The notes: generated by a model not told the origin, from the sequence alone. Numbered from the stretch's first letter, positions 17,188 through 25,856 are shown. The stretch: 27,512 nt of DNA from JAXJQF01 sp036311285 (GCA_036311285.1 JAXJQF010000010.1:1-27512), one strand, 5' to 3'. Translations and numbers: made by a program.

Positions 17188-17466
17188 ATGGCTAATATTG
17201 GTGAAGTTCATAATTATTACGAAACATTAGTTACTGACTATATTGAAGCATTAGAGTTAACAAGAACTAAAGATCAAGATTATTTAACTGACTTGTTCTG
17301 TTTAGCTTTAAATCAATTACCTTCATATTATATAAGATATGGGGTAGATATGATTTACTATACTACTTATGAAAAACGTCAAGAAATGGAAGACAAAGCG
17401 ATCTATGCGGTAGAGACTGCAATTAAATGGTTAGAAAACGATCAAAGAAAAAATTCAAAGGAATAA
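17188..17466 (+). CDS. ComFB-like small protein
   Basis: The 92-residue protein matches the ComFB pattern: VHNYYETLVTDYIEAL at 7-22, a region with no cysteine cluster where Firmicutes ComFB has a CxxC pair, then LALNQLPSYYIRYG (38-51), the family's ALNxLPxxY signature, and a C-terminal helix. ComFB was named for a Bacillus competence operon. Related cyanobacterial proteins have been reported as cyclic dinucleotide receptors, which makes a signalling role possible here; that is inference. AGAGGG precedes the ATG, and the gene ends the ppgK operon. No competence gene lies nearby. Confidence 0.8.
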   Translation: MANIGEVHNYYETLVTDYIEALELTRTKDQDYLTDLFCLALNQLPSYYIRYGVDMIYYTTYEKRQEMEDKAIYAVETAIKWLENDQRKNSKE

Positions 17467-17501
17467 CAGCAATTTAATTTTGATCTGATGAGTTAATAAA
17501 G

Positions 17502-17525
17502 CTAGAGCCTCAAACGAGGCTCTAG
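17502..17525. terminator. Bidirectional terminator between the ComFB-like gene and recJ
   Basis: CTAGAGCCTC (17502-17511), loop AAAC, then GAGGCTCTAG (17516-17525) form a perfect 10-bp stem. On the plus strand TTATTTT follows; on the minus strand CTTTATT follows. It lies 35 bases after the ComFB-like stop and 20 bases after the recJ stop, serving both convergent units. Confidence 0.9.
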
Positions 17526-17544
17526 TTATTTTGAGTTTTATGTA

Positions 17545-19257
17545 TTATTGCAACGCTTCAATATGTCTGATAATCAAACTCACCTTTCCCCTTTCGCTAT
17601 TACTTGAGCATGATAGTGAATAAACTATTCTGACTTTCTTAGCATTTGAATTTGGCCATTTAGTTTCATCAAAGGAAAAATACAATCCTTGAATCTGTTC
17701 ACCATTTTCTAAAGCAAAATTAAACCTTAATAGACTTGAACTACTTGCATATTGACTTAATACCCAAAAATCCCCTATAAAAGTTGGAGCTTCAAAGTCT
17801 TGTCCCCATGGCTGGTCAAAACAGATATATCTAGCAAAAGACAGATCAAGATAAGATACAGGCAACACTCCGTCTGTTACAATAGTTGATTCTTCAATAG
17901 ATGAGGAATATTTCTCTACATATTTAGAGAATAACTCTGAGAAAATTTCAAGGTTTTCCTTCTTAATAGTTAACCCCGCGGCTTTCTTATGTCCACCAAA
18001 AGCGACAATCAAACCTTCATTTTCTTCATTCATTAAAGTTAAAATTTCATGTATATTTAAGGCATCTGTTGAACGACATGAACCAGATATTTCAGTTGCA
18101 CTTGTATCAGTAAGCACAATTATAGGGGTTTTATGCTGTTCTTTAAGCTTGTTAGCTAAAATCCCTACTACACCAATATTAAAGCTTTGATCATAAATAA
18201 CTATGCCATTATTTGTTTTAACTCCATAATCGTTGATAATCTTACGGTCTGCTATTTGACGCATTTCCTTTTCAATTTGCTTTCTCTTATTGTTCAGATA
18301 ATTCAAATAATTAGCTTTAGACTTTGCTTTAGTTTTGTCTGTATCAATTAATAACTCAACACCATGTCGCATATCATCGATACGACCTGCAGCATTTAAT
18401 CTTGGACATATGTAGAAACTTATATCAGTTGTTTTAAACCCAATCAAGGTACAACCTGAAGCCATAACTAATTCTAAAATACCTGTTAATGACTTTTTAG
18501 TTCTTACTAGCTTAACTCCAAAATCACACATTATGCGATTATTAAAATCCATTGGTACCATATCTGAAATTGTACCAATAGATACTAAGTCAAGAAAACT
18601 GGACATCAATGGAGGTACAATTTGTCTTTCCTCAAAATAACCTTTCTTTTTTAGTTTAGTACAAGTACATGATAAGACATAAAAAATAACACCTACCCCT
18701 GCTATACATTTTGATGCAAACATACAATCTTTTTGATGAGGATTTACAATTGCGTCAGCGTTTGGTAAAACATCTTGAGGAATATGATGATCAGTTATTA
18801 TTACACTTATACCTAAACTTTTTGCATAATCAATTACATCAATTGCTGATATACCATTATCAACTGTAATAATTAAATCAACTTTATCAGACTTTGCTTT
18901 ATCAACAATTTCTCTATTAACACCATATCCTTCATCTTTTCTTGAAGGAATATAATAATCAAAATTATCATACTTAATTTCTGTAAAAAAACGACTAGCA
19001 ACCGCAACACTAGTTGCTCCGTCAGCATCGTAGTCTCCAATTACTCTAATCTTTGCTTCTGCATAGATGTTTTTTACAATAATATCAGTTGCTTTATCCA
19101 TATCCTTAAAATTAGGAGGAAGCAATTTATTTAAATCATATTTTAATTCATCTGGGCTTTGCACCCCTCTAGAGCGAAAGATTCTATTTAGAACAGGGTC
19201 TCCATGCACTAATCCTTCTTGATAATTTTCATTAGATTCTCTTAGCTGAACTTTCAT
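17545..19257 (-). CDS. recJ: Single-stranded-DNA-specific exonuclease RecJ
   Basis: RecJ is a 5'-3' exonuclease on single-stranded DNA used in RecF-pathway recombination, mismatch repair and base excision repair. The 570-residue length is close to E. coli RecJ (577). DHH-family motifs are intact: DYDADGATS (75-83), VDNGIS (132-137), TDHHIP (155-160), VSIGTISDMVPM near 230, and the DHHA1 part with GRIDD and GSCRSTD, followed by a C-terminal OB-like region. The ribosome-binding site is weak. It is transcribed alone, divergent from the EIICB-like gene and convergent with the ppgK operon. Confidence 0.97.
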   Translation of the reverse strand: MKVQLRESNENYQEGLVHGDPVLNRIFRSRGVQSPDELKYDLNKLLPPNFKDMDKATDIIVKNIYAEAKIRVIGDYDADGATSVAVASRFFTEIKYDNFDYYIPSRKDEGYGVNREIVDKAKSDKVDLIITVDNGISAIDVIDYAKSLGISVIITDHHIPQDVLPNADAIVNPHQKDCMFASKCIAGVGVIFYVLSCTCTKLKKKGYFEERQIVPPLMSSFLDLVSIGTISDMVPMDFNNRIMCDFGVKLVRTKKSLTGILELVMASGCTLIGFKTTDISFYICPRLNAAGRIDDMRHGVELLIDTDKTKAKSKANYLNYLNNKRKQIEKEMRQIADRKIINDYGVKTNNGIVIYDQSFNIGVVGILANKLKEQHKTPIIVLTDTSATEISGSCRSTDALNIHEILTLMNEENEGLIVAFGGHKKAAGLTIKKENLEIFSELFSKYVEKYSSSIEESTIVTDGVLPVSYLDLSFARYICFDQPWGQDFEAPTFIGDFWVLSQYASSSSLLRFNFALENGEQIQGLYFSFDETKWPNSNAKKVRIVYSLSCSSNSERGKVSLIIRHIEALQ

Positions 19258-19311
19258 TTAGTATTCGTTTCTCTTATATGATTTAAAACAATATTATTTT
19301 ATAATTTTGTA

Positions 19312-19317
19312 TATAAT
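19312..19317 (+). promoter_or_regulatory. Candidate -10 for the EIICB-like gene and prmA
   Basis: A perfect TATAAT lies in the 66-base gap after the divergent recJ start; the -35 is poor. Transcription starting about seven bases later would leave a GTG at 19324 leaderless, which supports the ATG at 19393 as the real start of the downstream gene. Confidence 0.4.
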
Positions 19318-19392
19318 AAATTTGTGTTATTATATGATAATTGTCACAATTTTAACCAGTTAGGCATAAACAGCAAATTATTATATAAGAAT

Positions 19393-20805
19393 ATGCAAAA
19401 TATTTCCAAGAACAAATCCATTATAGTGATGATTCCTATCGTGTTCTGTACCCTTATGGAACAGGGATACTTGCATATTATCCCAAGAATACATAGCAAC
19501 TTGCTTGAGTTTTTATTACCTTGGATTTTCTCTATTACAATCTGTTATACACTGCCTATCAGAAAAAAATTTTGGTTAATGTTTGGTTGTAGTGTATCGT
19601 TCTACATTACGTTAAAGATCATCGATATCATGGAGCCAAGCTATGAACAAGCTGTACTTACTGCAACACTTATCTCGCCTTTTATTAGTAGTATTCTTAT
19701 TCCTCGGTATAATACAGAAAAATTCTCGCTTGCTGCTTTTATCTTAAATTACACGTTAGCTATATTGTTCTTAATTTCTCTAAGTATAATTTCTGCTATT
19801 TGTATTTCATATGTTTACATTATAATTAAAGACTTCTTCCATACAGCCTACTTTACTCATTTGTACGAAGAAGACTTCTCTTTCGTATATGGTTTGATGT
19901 ACCAAATATCTCAAACTATTGGTTTTGGAGACTTTATACTTCAACTAAAACAAATTAGCGATTCATCTCAAATCACTCAAAGCTTTTATGTTACAACTAT
20001 TGCTATTAATACTGTTGCTATCCCAAGTATTTTAATAGCATTAACTTACAAGCAAGATTCAAAAAAACAAATATATTACTCAATATTCTTTATCCTAGCT
20101 TGTTTTAGTTCTACAACTAGTTTTTCTTTAAGCTTCCTTTTGATTGCTCTAATATGGTTACATCCAACTCTGATTGCACTATTGTTTATTAATAGTTTGT
20201 TTTTCTATATTATCGGTCATCATATTAACTTCGATATCGTTATTAAGCATGAAGATTTTTACAATCCTAACCTAACTGTTAATTTATTAAAGATAATGAA
20301 TGCAAAATATATAATATTTTGCTGCGGTATATTCTTAGCAAACCTAATTTCAACATTATTAGTTATCTCGAAAACAGAAAAGTACATTATTGCAACTAAA
20401 AAGCAAAGAAAACATAAACCAATTAAAACTAACTTAATAGATCAAAATGACGACGACGTTTCAATATTAACCTCTAATGTTATAAAGTTTATAGGTGGTT
20501 TTGATAATATCCTTAGTGTTTATAATGAAAAAAAAGAAATTCTTGAATTTCATCTAATCGACATTACTCAAGTTAATCGACTTGCTCTAAACAACATTGG
20601 AATCAAAGCTGTCTCATTCAAACGCTTCGACGATGTTGTTAAACTAGAAATAGGAGCAAAAGCTACAAGCGTTCATGAGAAGATTATAATCTTTGCTAAA
20701 TTACAACTAGCAGACCTTACAACTGTATATCAAGATAAGAAATTTTACTCAATTGAAAACAGTAGATTCATGAATCAATTTACAAAAATTGGAGAAGAAA
20801 TCTAA
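19393..20805 (+). CDS. Degenerate glucose-type PTS EIICB-like membrane protein
   Basis: The 470-residue protein has an N-terminal region (about 8-325) of roughly ten hydrophobic segments, a basic linker, and a soluble C-terminal domain (362-432). That domain aligns with glucose-type EIIB: IGGFDNI matches FGGKENI, then ITQVNRLALNNIGIKAV matches VSKVDQAGLKKLGAAGVV. The phosphorylated cysteine and following TRLR are replaced (SVYNEKKEILEF). In the EIIC part, the region matching GLPAAALAMYHTAKPE is AIPSILIALTYKQDSK, and the sugar-site GITEPIEF motif is degraded to TTSFSLSF. It is therefore unlikely to phosphorylate sugar; a sensor or other role is possible. The ATG matches the PtsG start; a GTG at 19324 would add 23 residues. 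Its stop overlaps prmA. Confidence 0.72.
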   Translation: MQNISKNKSIIVMIPIVFCTLMEQGYLHIIPRIHSNLLEFLLPWIFSITICYTLPIRKKFWLMFGCSVSFYITLKIIDIMEPSYEQAVLTATLISPFISSILIPRYNTEKFSLAAFILNYTLAILFLISLSIISAICISYVYIIIKDFFHTAYFTHLYEEDFSFVYGLMYQISQTIGFGDFILQLKQISDSSQITQSFYVTTIAINTVAIPSILIALTYKQDSKKQIYYSIFFILACFSSTTSFSLSFLLIALIWLHPTLIALLFINSLFFYIIGHHINFDIVIKHEDFYNPNLTVNLLKIMNAKYIIFCCGIFLANLISTLLVISKTEKYIIATKKQRKHKPIKTNLIDQNDDDVSILTSNVIKFIGGFDNILSVYNEKKEILEFHLIDITQVNRLALNNIGIKAVSFKRFDDVVKLEIGAKATSVHEKIIIFAKLQLADLTTVYQDKKFYSIENSRFMNQFTKIGEEI

Positions 20806-21680
20806 TGCCATGGATTCAAATTAAACTTGGAACAACAGACAAAAAAGCTAAAAAAATTAGTGGAATGCTAAATGGCTTTGGTGCAGCTGCTGTAACATAT
20901 ATGGATTCCGTTGATAATCCAGTGTACGAACCTCTACCAGGTGAAACAATTTTGTGGAACAACACAACTGTTGTTGGTTTATTCGAAGCTGATGTAGACC
21001 CAAAACCAATTGTGGACTTCTTCTATGAACATTTTGGTGACCAGCTAACTTACAAAGTTGAACAACTAGAAGATAAAGATTGGGTGAGAGAATGGATGGA
21101 CCAATTTAAGCCATTACAATGTGGTGAACGCTTATGGATCTGTCCTTCTTGGTGTGAAGCACCAAATAAGGAAGCTGTAAACGTGTTACTAGATCCTGGT
21201 TTAGCTTTTGGGACTGGTACACACCCTACAACCTTTATGTGTTTAAATTGGTTAGATAAGCAAGATTTTACTGATGAAACAATAATAGACTTTGGGTGTG
21301 GATCTGGCATATTAGCGGTTAGTGCTCTTAAGCTTGGTGCAAAGAACGCAATTGGTATTGATATTGATCAACAAGCAATAGACTCAAGTGCAGATAACGC
21401 TGAAAGAAATGGAGTAAAAGAAAACTTAACTCTATATCTACCTGAAAATACACCAAAAGATTTAAAAGCAAATTACCTTGTTGCTAACATTTTAGCAGGT
21501 CCACTAAGAGAACTTGCTCCTCAAATTGCCTCAATGGTTAACAATGGAGGTAAATTTGCCTTAAGTGGAATTATCAATACACAATGTAAAGAAATCTCTG
21601 ATATCTACTCGCAGTGGTTCGACATGGACCCACCAGTTGAAAGAGAAGAATGGTGCTTATTAAGCGGTAAAAAAAGATAG
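20805..21680 (+). CDS. prmA: Ribosomal protein L11 methyltransferase
   Basis: PrmA trimethylates ribosomal protein L11 using S-adenosylmethionine. The 291-residue length is near E. coli PrmA (293). The N-terminal L11-recognition domain contains NPVYEPLPGET (38-48) and KDWVREW (91-97). The methyltransferase has DPGLAFGTGTHPTT (130-143), IDFGCGSGIL (161-170) as SAM motif I, and ANILAGPL as motif IV. The start ATG overlaps the preceding TAA by one base (TAATG), so its translation is coupled to the EIICB-like gene. Confidence 0.97.
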   Translation: MPWIQIKLGTTDKKAKKISGMLNGFGAAAVTYMDSVDNPVYEPLPGETILWNNTTVVGLFEADVDPKPIVDFFYEHFGDQLTYKVEQLEDKDWVREWMDQFKPLQCGERLWICPSWCEAPNKEAVNVLLDPGLAFGTGTHPTTFMCLNWLDKQDFTDETIIDFGCGSGILAVSALKLGAKNAIGIDIDQQAIDSSADNAERNGVKENLTLYLPENTPKDLKANYLVANILAGPLRELAPQIASMVNNGGKFALSGIINTQCKEISDIYSQWFDMDPPVEREEWCLLSGKKR

Positions 21681-21757
21681 AGTAAGTAAATAAATTCTTT
21701 TTAATGATATTTAGTATAGTAAAAAATAAAAATATCTTTTATTTTTAACAAAATAAT

Positions 21758-21770
21758 TATAATATAGCCG
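21758..21770 (+). promoter_or_regulatory. Candidate fis promoter with GC-rich discriminator
   Basis: TATAAT (21758-21763) is followed by ATAGCCGG, the only GC-rich patch in this very AT-rich 187-base gap. GC-rich discriminators mark promoters under stringent control, as known for fis in E. coli. The -35 is not recognisable. A second TATAAT at 21839-21844 is closer to the gene but lacks this feature. Confidence 0.4.
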
Positions 21771-21867
21771 GTTGTATAAAAAATAAAAAAAATGAAATTA
21801 TTAATAACTACAGCATGGGCTAAAATTTGACAACCTAATATAATCAAAAAACAAAGAGGCCTTACAA

Positions 21868-22197
21868 ATGTTTACAAATCGTGATTCGCAGGATAATTTA
21901 TCTAATAACTTATTATATGTTGAAGAAGAATTAAACTATAAGAATAATTTAATATCTTCTCAAAATGATAAGCAGCAATTAAACAGCTATTTATCAAACT
22001 CAATTGATAACTTCTTAAAGAATCCAGAAAACAAAGATTCTAACGAATTATATGAGTTATATTTAAGTACTGTTGAAGCTCCATTATTCAGAAACGTGTT
22101 AGCTCACGTAAGAGGCAACCAATCTAAGGCTGCTAAATTAATGGGGATCAACCGCGGTACTTTAAGAAAGAAATTAAAGAAATACGGCATCATTTAA
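21868..22197 (+). CDS. fis: DNA-binding protein Fis
   Basis: Fis is a nucleoid protein that bends DNA and activates rRNA and other growth-linked promoters. The last 28 residues, from RGNQSKAAKLMGINRGTLRK onward, are almost identical to the E. coli helix-turn-helix, and the SNELYELYLSTVEAPL dimer helix matches too. The 109 residues exceed the usual 98; the extra part is an Asn/Ser/Gln-rich N-terminus (about 1-40). AGAGG lies before the ATG. It follows prmA without the dusB gene that normally sits directly upstream of fis in gammaproteobacteria, so it has its own promoter and is followed by a strong terminator. Confidence 0.97.
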   Translation: MFTNRDSQDNLSNNLLYVEEELNYKNNLISSQNDKQQLNSYLSNSIDNFLKNPENKDSNELYELYLSTVEAPLFRNVLAHVRGNQSKAAKLMGINRGTLRKKLKKYGII

Positions 22198-22223
22198 TTT
22201 CTAAAACCAAAAATGTAATAATT

Positions 22224-22254
22224 AAAAGACCTTTTTAAAAGGTCTTTTTGTTTT
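22224..22254 (+). terminator. Terminator after fis
   Basis: AAAAGACCTTTT and AAAAGGTCTTTT (22224-22248) form a near-continuous dyad, followed by TGTTTTAT. It starts 27 bases after the fis stop and isolates fis from the accessory module. Confidence 0.9.
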
Positions 22255-22262
22255 ATATGTAC

Positions 22263-22312
22263 CATCTTTTTTTGTGTACAGAATAGATACAAAAAGCTAT
22301 AATAAAAAGATG
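22263..22312. repeat. 9-bp inverted repeat flanking the BrxD-BrxHI promoter
   Basis: CATCTTTTT (22263-22271) and AAAAAGATG (22304-22312) are exact reverse complements separated by 32 bases, extending to TAC/GTA outside if one base is skipped. They sit just upstream of the -35 and across the transcription start, the positions where an operator pair would act. A second small dyad, TGTAC (22258-22262) with GTACA (22276-22280), overlaps the -35. Binding by the downstream WYL protein is a hypothesis. Confidence 0.5.
22275..22303 (+). promoter_or_regulatory. Sigma-70 promoter of the BrxD-BrxHI operon
   Basis: The -35 TGTACA (22275-22280, four of six matches to TTGACA) and a perfect -10 TATAAT (22298-22303) are 17 bases apart. 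Transcription should start near 22310, giving a leader of about 28 bases before the ATG at 22338. The whole promoter lies between the arms of a perfect inverted repeat (22263-22312). This is the best-spaced promoter in the window. Confidence 0.7.
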
Positions 22313-22337
22313 TATTTTTTTTCGGAACAGTAAACAA

Positions 22338-23660
22338 ATGAGTATAAAATTACGTCAAAGAGAAAGAGACTCTATTATTCAATCATTACGTTCAGGTGTT
22401 ACTCCTAGAACAGGTTTACAATATATCCAGGTTGGTAGAGTAAAAGAAATTGCTTCTATCATTAAAGATATTAATAGAGTTGCTGACGAAGGAAGTACTT
22501 TTAGATTAGTTATAGGTGATTTTGGAGCAGGAAAGAGTTTCTTTCTTCAGTTAGTAAAAGCTATAGCATTAGAAAAAGGATTAATTACAATGCATGCAGA
22601 TCTTGCTCCAGATAGAAGATTACAAGCAACTAATGGGCAAGCCTTAAACCTATATCAAGAATTAACTAAAAACATATCTACTAGAGCTAAACCTGATGGC
22701 AATGCATTAGGTTCTATTATTGAAAAGTTTATTAGTATTGCAAGATCCGAAGCTGATGAAAAAAATGTAGATTGCTTAGACATTATTAAAGAAAAGCTTA
22801 GTTCATTACACGAATATGTTGGTGGCTTTGATTTCTCACTAGTAATACAACGTTATTGGAAAGGATATAACGAAGATAACGAAGAACTAATGAACTGTGC
22901 CATTAAGTGGATAAGAGGAGAATACCACACTAAATTAGAAGCTAGAAACGAACTCGGGGTTAGAACAATTGTAGATGATTCAGCTGTATATGATTTCTTT
23001 AAGTTAATAAGTGCTTTTGTACAAAAGGCTGGATATAAAGGTTTACTAATCAATATGGACGAAATGGTAAACTTATACAAAATCCATAACTACCGTTCTC
23101 GTGAAGCAAACTACGAACAAATTTTAAGAATAATCAACGATTGCTTACAAGGAAATGTTCGTGGCTTAGGTTTTATCATGGGTGGAACTCCTGACTTCCT
23201 AGAAGATCCGAGAAAAGGTCTTTATAGCTATGAAGCTTTACGCTCAAGATTAGCTACAAATAACTTCGCTAAAGCTGTTGGAATAAATGATTTATCAGGT
23301 CCTGTTATGTACCTAAGTAATCTTACTCCAGAAGAATTGTATGTACTTCTAAGTAATTTAAGAAATATTTTTGCTTACTACGATGAAGAAAAATATTTAG
23401 TTCCTGACGAGGCTTTAACTCAATTTTTACAACATTGCAGTCAAACTATTGGCGATTCATACTTCAAGACTCCAAGAAACACAATTAAAGCATTTGTGGA
23501 TTTCTTGTCTATACTTGAAGAAAACCCTAATATACAATGGACTGATTTGTTAACAAAAATAAAAATCTCATTTGATAATAGCGATACTAATGAGTTAGCA
23601 AGCGAACTTAACGATAATTCAAATGAAGACAATGAAGAATTAGCAAGCTTCACACTATAA
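22338..23660 (+). CDS. brxD: BrxD-type (DUF2791) ATP-binding protein
   Basis: This 440-residue AAA-like ATPase matches the DUF2791 / BREX ATP-binding family. It has an N-terminal RQRERDSIIQSLRSGVTPR helix region, Walker A GDFGAGKS (60-67), HADLAPDRR (87-94), Walker B LLINMDEM (236-243, D241/E242), a sensor-like GFIMGGTPDFLED (278-290), a possible arginine finger in LRSRLA (301-306), and a C-terminal winged-helix-like part with TPRNTIKAFVDFL. The tail (405-440) is acidic. In BREX type 2 and similar loci, BrxD pairs with the helicase BrxHI; here the helicase follows after one base. No other BREX gene is in the window. The Shine-Dalgarno is weak. Confidence 0.85.
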   Translation: MSIKLRQRERDSIIQSLRSGVTPRTGLQYIQVGRVKEIASIIKDINRVADEGSTFRLVIGDFGAGKSFFLQLVKAIALEKGLITMHADLAPDRRLQATNGQALNLYQELTKNISTRAKPDGNALGSIIEKFISIARSEADEKNVDCLDIIKEKLSSLHEYVGGFDFSLVIQRYWKGYNEDNEELMNCAIKWIRGEYHTKLEARNELGVRTIVDDSAVYDFFKLISAFVQKAGYKGLLINMDEMVNLYKIHNYRSREANYEQILRIINDCLQGNVRGLGFIMGGTPDFLEDPRKGLYSYEALRSRLATNNFAKAVGINDLSGPVMYLSNLTPEELYVLLSNLRNIFAYYDEEKYLVPDEALTQFLQHCSQTIGDSYFKTPRNTIKAFVDFLSILEENPNIQWTDLLTKIKISFDNSDTNELASELNDNSNEDNEELASFTL

Positions 23661-23661
23661 T

Positions 23662-25848
23662 ATGAATAATAATCCTGAAAACCTATTACACCCGCTTATT
23701 CTAAAATGGTTAAATAGACAAGGTTGGACAAGCTTGCATGATATCCAAAAGCAATCTATTGAACCAATATTAGAAGGTAAAAATGATATTATTATCAGTG
23801 CATCAACTGCAAGTGGAAAAACTGAAGCAGCATTCTTACCTGCGTGCACCAAAGCCACAACAATGAAGACCACTGGGGTTAATATAATCTACATCAGTCC
23901 TTTAAAGGCTTTGATTAACGACCAATATAAACGTATTGAGGATATAGGGAAAGCAATTAACTTAAACGTTACCCCATGGCACGGTGATATTAGTTCGCAC
24001 AAAAAGCAACAGCTATACAATATACCCAATGGTATATTACTAATCACTCCTGAATCATTAGAATCTTTACTAATAAACCATCTGGAATGGTGTAAAAATA
24101 ATTTTGCTAATCTTAATTATTTTATAATCGACGAGTTTCATGCATTCATTGGCAATGAACGAGGCTACCAAGTACTAAGTATTCTTCATCGTATTGAATT
24201 TATGATCAAGAAATTTGTACCAAGAATCGCTCTAAGTGCTACCTTAAGTAACATTGATACCGTAAAGCAATGGCTACGCCCAATTGAACAGAACACATCT
24301 ACAAAAATAATTCAAAGTAATACTTCTAATAAAAAAATAAAAATTCAGATCAGAGGATATGAAGTCGACTCCTATAACAAAAGAAACAATAACCTTATCG
24401 ACTACAATAACATTGCTACTGATATATTTAAGCTAATGCGAGGACAATCAAATTTAGTATTCACTAATAGCCGTGCTAAAACAGAGTTTATAGCCAATGC
24501 ATTAACCAAGCTTACTGAAATCAATAACCTTCCGTTAGAGTTTTATCCACACCATAGTTCATTATCTAAAGAGCATAGAGAACGATTAGAAGATAGATTA
24601 AAGGACGGGAGAAACCCTACTACTGCAATATGTACACAAACGCTTGAATTAGGTATTGATATAGGAGAGATAAACTCAGTTGCACAAATAGATCCTCCTC
24701 AGTCTGTTGCAAGTTTAAGACAAAGATTAGGGCGTGCAGGAAGAAGACATAATAGTGATGCAACCTTAAGACTTTTTATTCCATCAGTAGTAGATAAGAA
24801 CCAAACACCATTATTATTGTCAGAACGCTTACATGAAGAGATTTTTCTAACCTCTGCCATGATTGAGCTTGTATTAGAACGTTGGTTTGAACCTCCAATT
24901 AAAACTGAATACGCTTTATCTACATTAACACATCAAATATTATGCGTAATCGCTCAATATGGCAGCGCATACGCTTTAGATATATGGAAACTATTATGTG
25001 ATAAAGGACCGTTTAAACTAATCAACCAAAGCATTTTTTCGAAAGTTTTAAAATCACTTGGAGAAAATGATCTTATAACTCAAATGTCAGATAAAACTCT
25101 TACTCTTGGATTAAGCGGCGAAAAACTTGCATCAAACTACAACTTCTATACCTGTTTCAAGGTTCAAGAAGAATACACAATTGATAACAATGGTCATATT
25201 ATAGGTAGAGTCCCATTACTACAACCATTATCAATTGGGGATAACTTTATCTTTGCTGGCAAAGCTTGGGAATTAATATTCATTAATAGCGAAAAACATC
25301 AGCTTTTTGTAAAGCCATACAATAAAGACTCAAATCCGATTTCTCTAGATGGGAGTGCAGGTCATATCCATGATGAGATTCGAAAAAAAATGTATGAACT
25401 TTATACATCTGACAAAATACCATTATATTTAGATAAAAAAGCCAAAGAACACCTATTGAAAGGACGAGAGTGTTTTAAACAGCTTAAACTTGACCAAAAT
25501 TGCATACTAGATTTAGCTGAAGGTGTTTACCTATTCCCATGGAAAGGAGATAGAATACTAAACACTATACAGCAAATCTTTAAAAAAAATGGTATCAACA
25601 CAAAAACTAACGGTAGTTATGTACTTCTTCCTAAAATCTCAAAGGCTAAATTCTTAACATATCTTTCTGAGATATTAAAGGAAAAATCAATAACTGAAGA
25701 AGAACTTGCTGCATCTGTTGGCAACATTGAGTGCGATAAATATGATAACTTCTTATCTACAGATTTATTGCGCTTAAATTATGGTTATAGAAACTTTGAT
25801 ATAGTTGGAGCTTATGAGTTTTTAATCAAAGTTAATAATAATATATAA
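23662..25848 (+). CDS. brxHI: Lhr-like superfamily 2 helicase, BrxHI type
   Basis: The 728-residue protein is a DExH-box helicase of the Lhr group. Domain 1 (about 10-205): LHDIQ Q-motif, Walker A ASTASGKT (47-54), YISPLKALINDQ (77-88), ITPESLESLL (128-137), DEFH (157-160) and SAT (192-194). Domain 2 (about 250-380): LVFTNSRAKTEFIA, TLELGIDIG (327-335) and QRLGRAGRR (354-362). A winged-helix/Lhr-core region of about 350 residues follows, with no cysteine cluster. It starts one base after the brxD stop, so the two are co-translated. Partnership with the DUF2791 ATPase points to BrxHI of BREX-type systems rather than to housekeeping Lhr, which is roughly twice as long. Confidence 0.88.
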   Translation: MNNNPENLLHPLILKWLNRQGWTSLHDIQKQSIEPILEGKNDIIISASTASGKTEAAFLPACTKATTMKTTGVNIIYISPLKALINDQYKRIEDIGKAINLNVTPWHGDISSHKKQQLYNIPNGILLITPESLESLLINHLEWCKNNFANLNYFIIDEFHAFIGNERGYQVLSILHRIEFMIKKFVPRIALSATLSNIDTVKQWLRPIEQNTSTKIIQSNTSNKKIKIQIRGYEVDSYNKRNNNLIDYNNIATDIFKLMRGQSNLVFTNSRAKTEFIANALTKLTEINNLPLEFYPHHSSLSKEHRERLEDRLKDGRNPTTAICTQTLELGIDIGEINSVAQIDPPQSVASLRQRLGRAGRRHNSDATLRLFIPSVVDKNQTPLLLSERLHEEIFLTSAMIELVLERWFEPPIKTEYALSTLTHQILCVIAQYGSAYALDIWKLLCDKGPFKLINQSIFSKVLKSLGENDLITQMSDKTLTLGLSGEKLASNYNFYTCFKVQEEYTIDNNGHIIGRVPLLQPLSIGDNFIFAGKAWELIFINSEKHQLFVKPYNKDSNPISLDGSAGHIHDEIRKKMYELYTSDKIPLYLDKKAKEHLLKGRECFKQLKLDQNCILDLAEGVYLFPWKGDRILNTIQQIFKKNGINTKTNGSYVLLPKISKAKFLTYLSEILKEKSITEEELAASVGNIECDKYDNFLSTDLLRLNYGYRNFDIVGAYEFLIKVNNNI

Positions 25849-25856
25849 AAAAATAA

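Noticed and set aside
21827..21844. TTGACA and TATAAT close together upstream of fis
   Set aside because: Only six bases separate them, so they cannot form a single sigma-70 promoter.
22853..23873. Minus-strand open frames inside brxD and brxHI that might be an antitoxin or small defence protein
   Set aside because: They are antisense to conserved motifs of the ATPase and helicase and show no plausible start signals.
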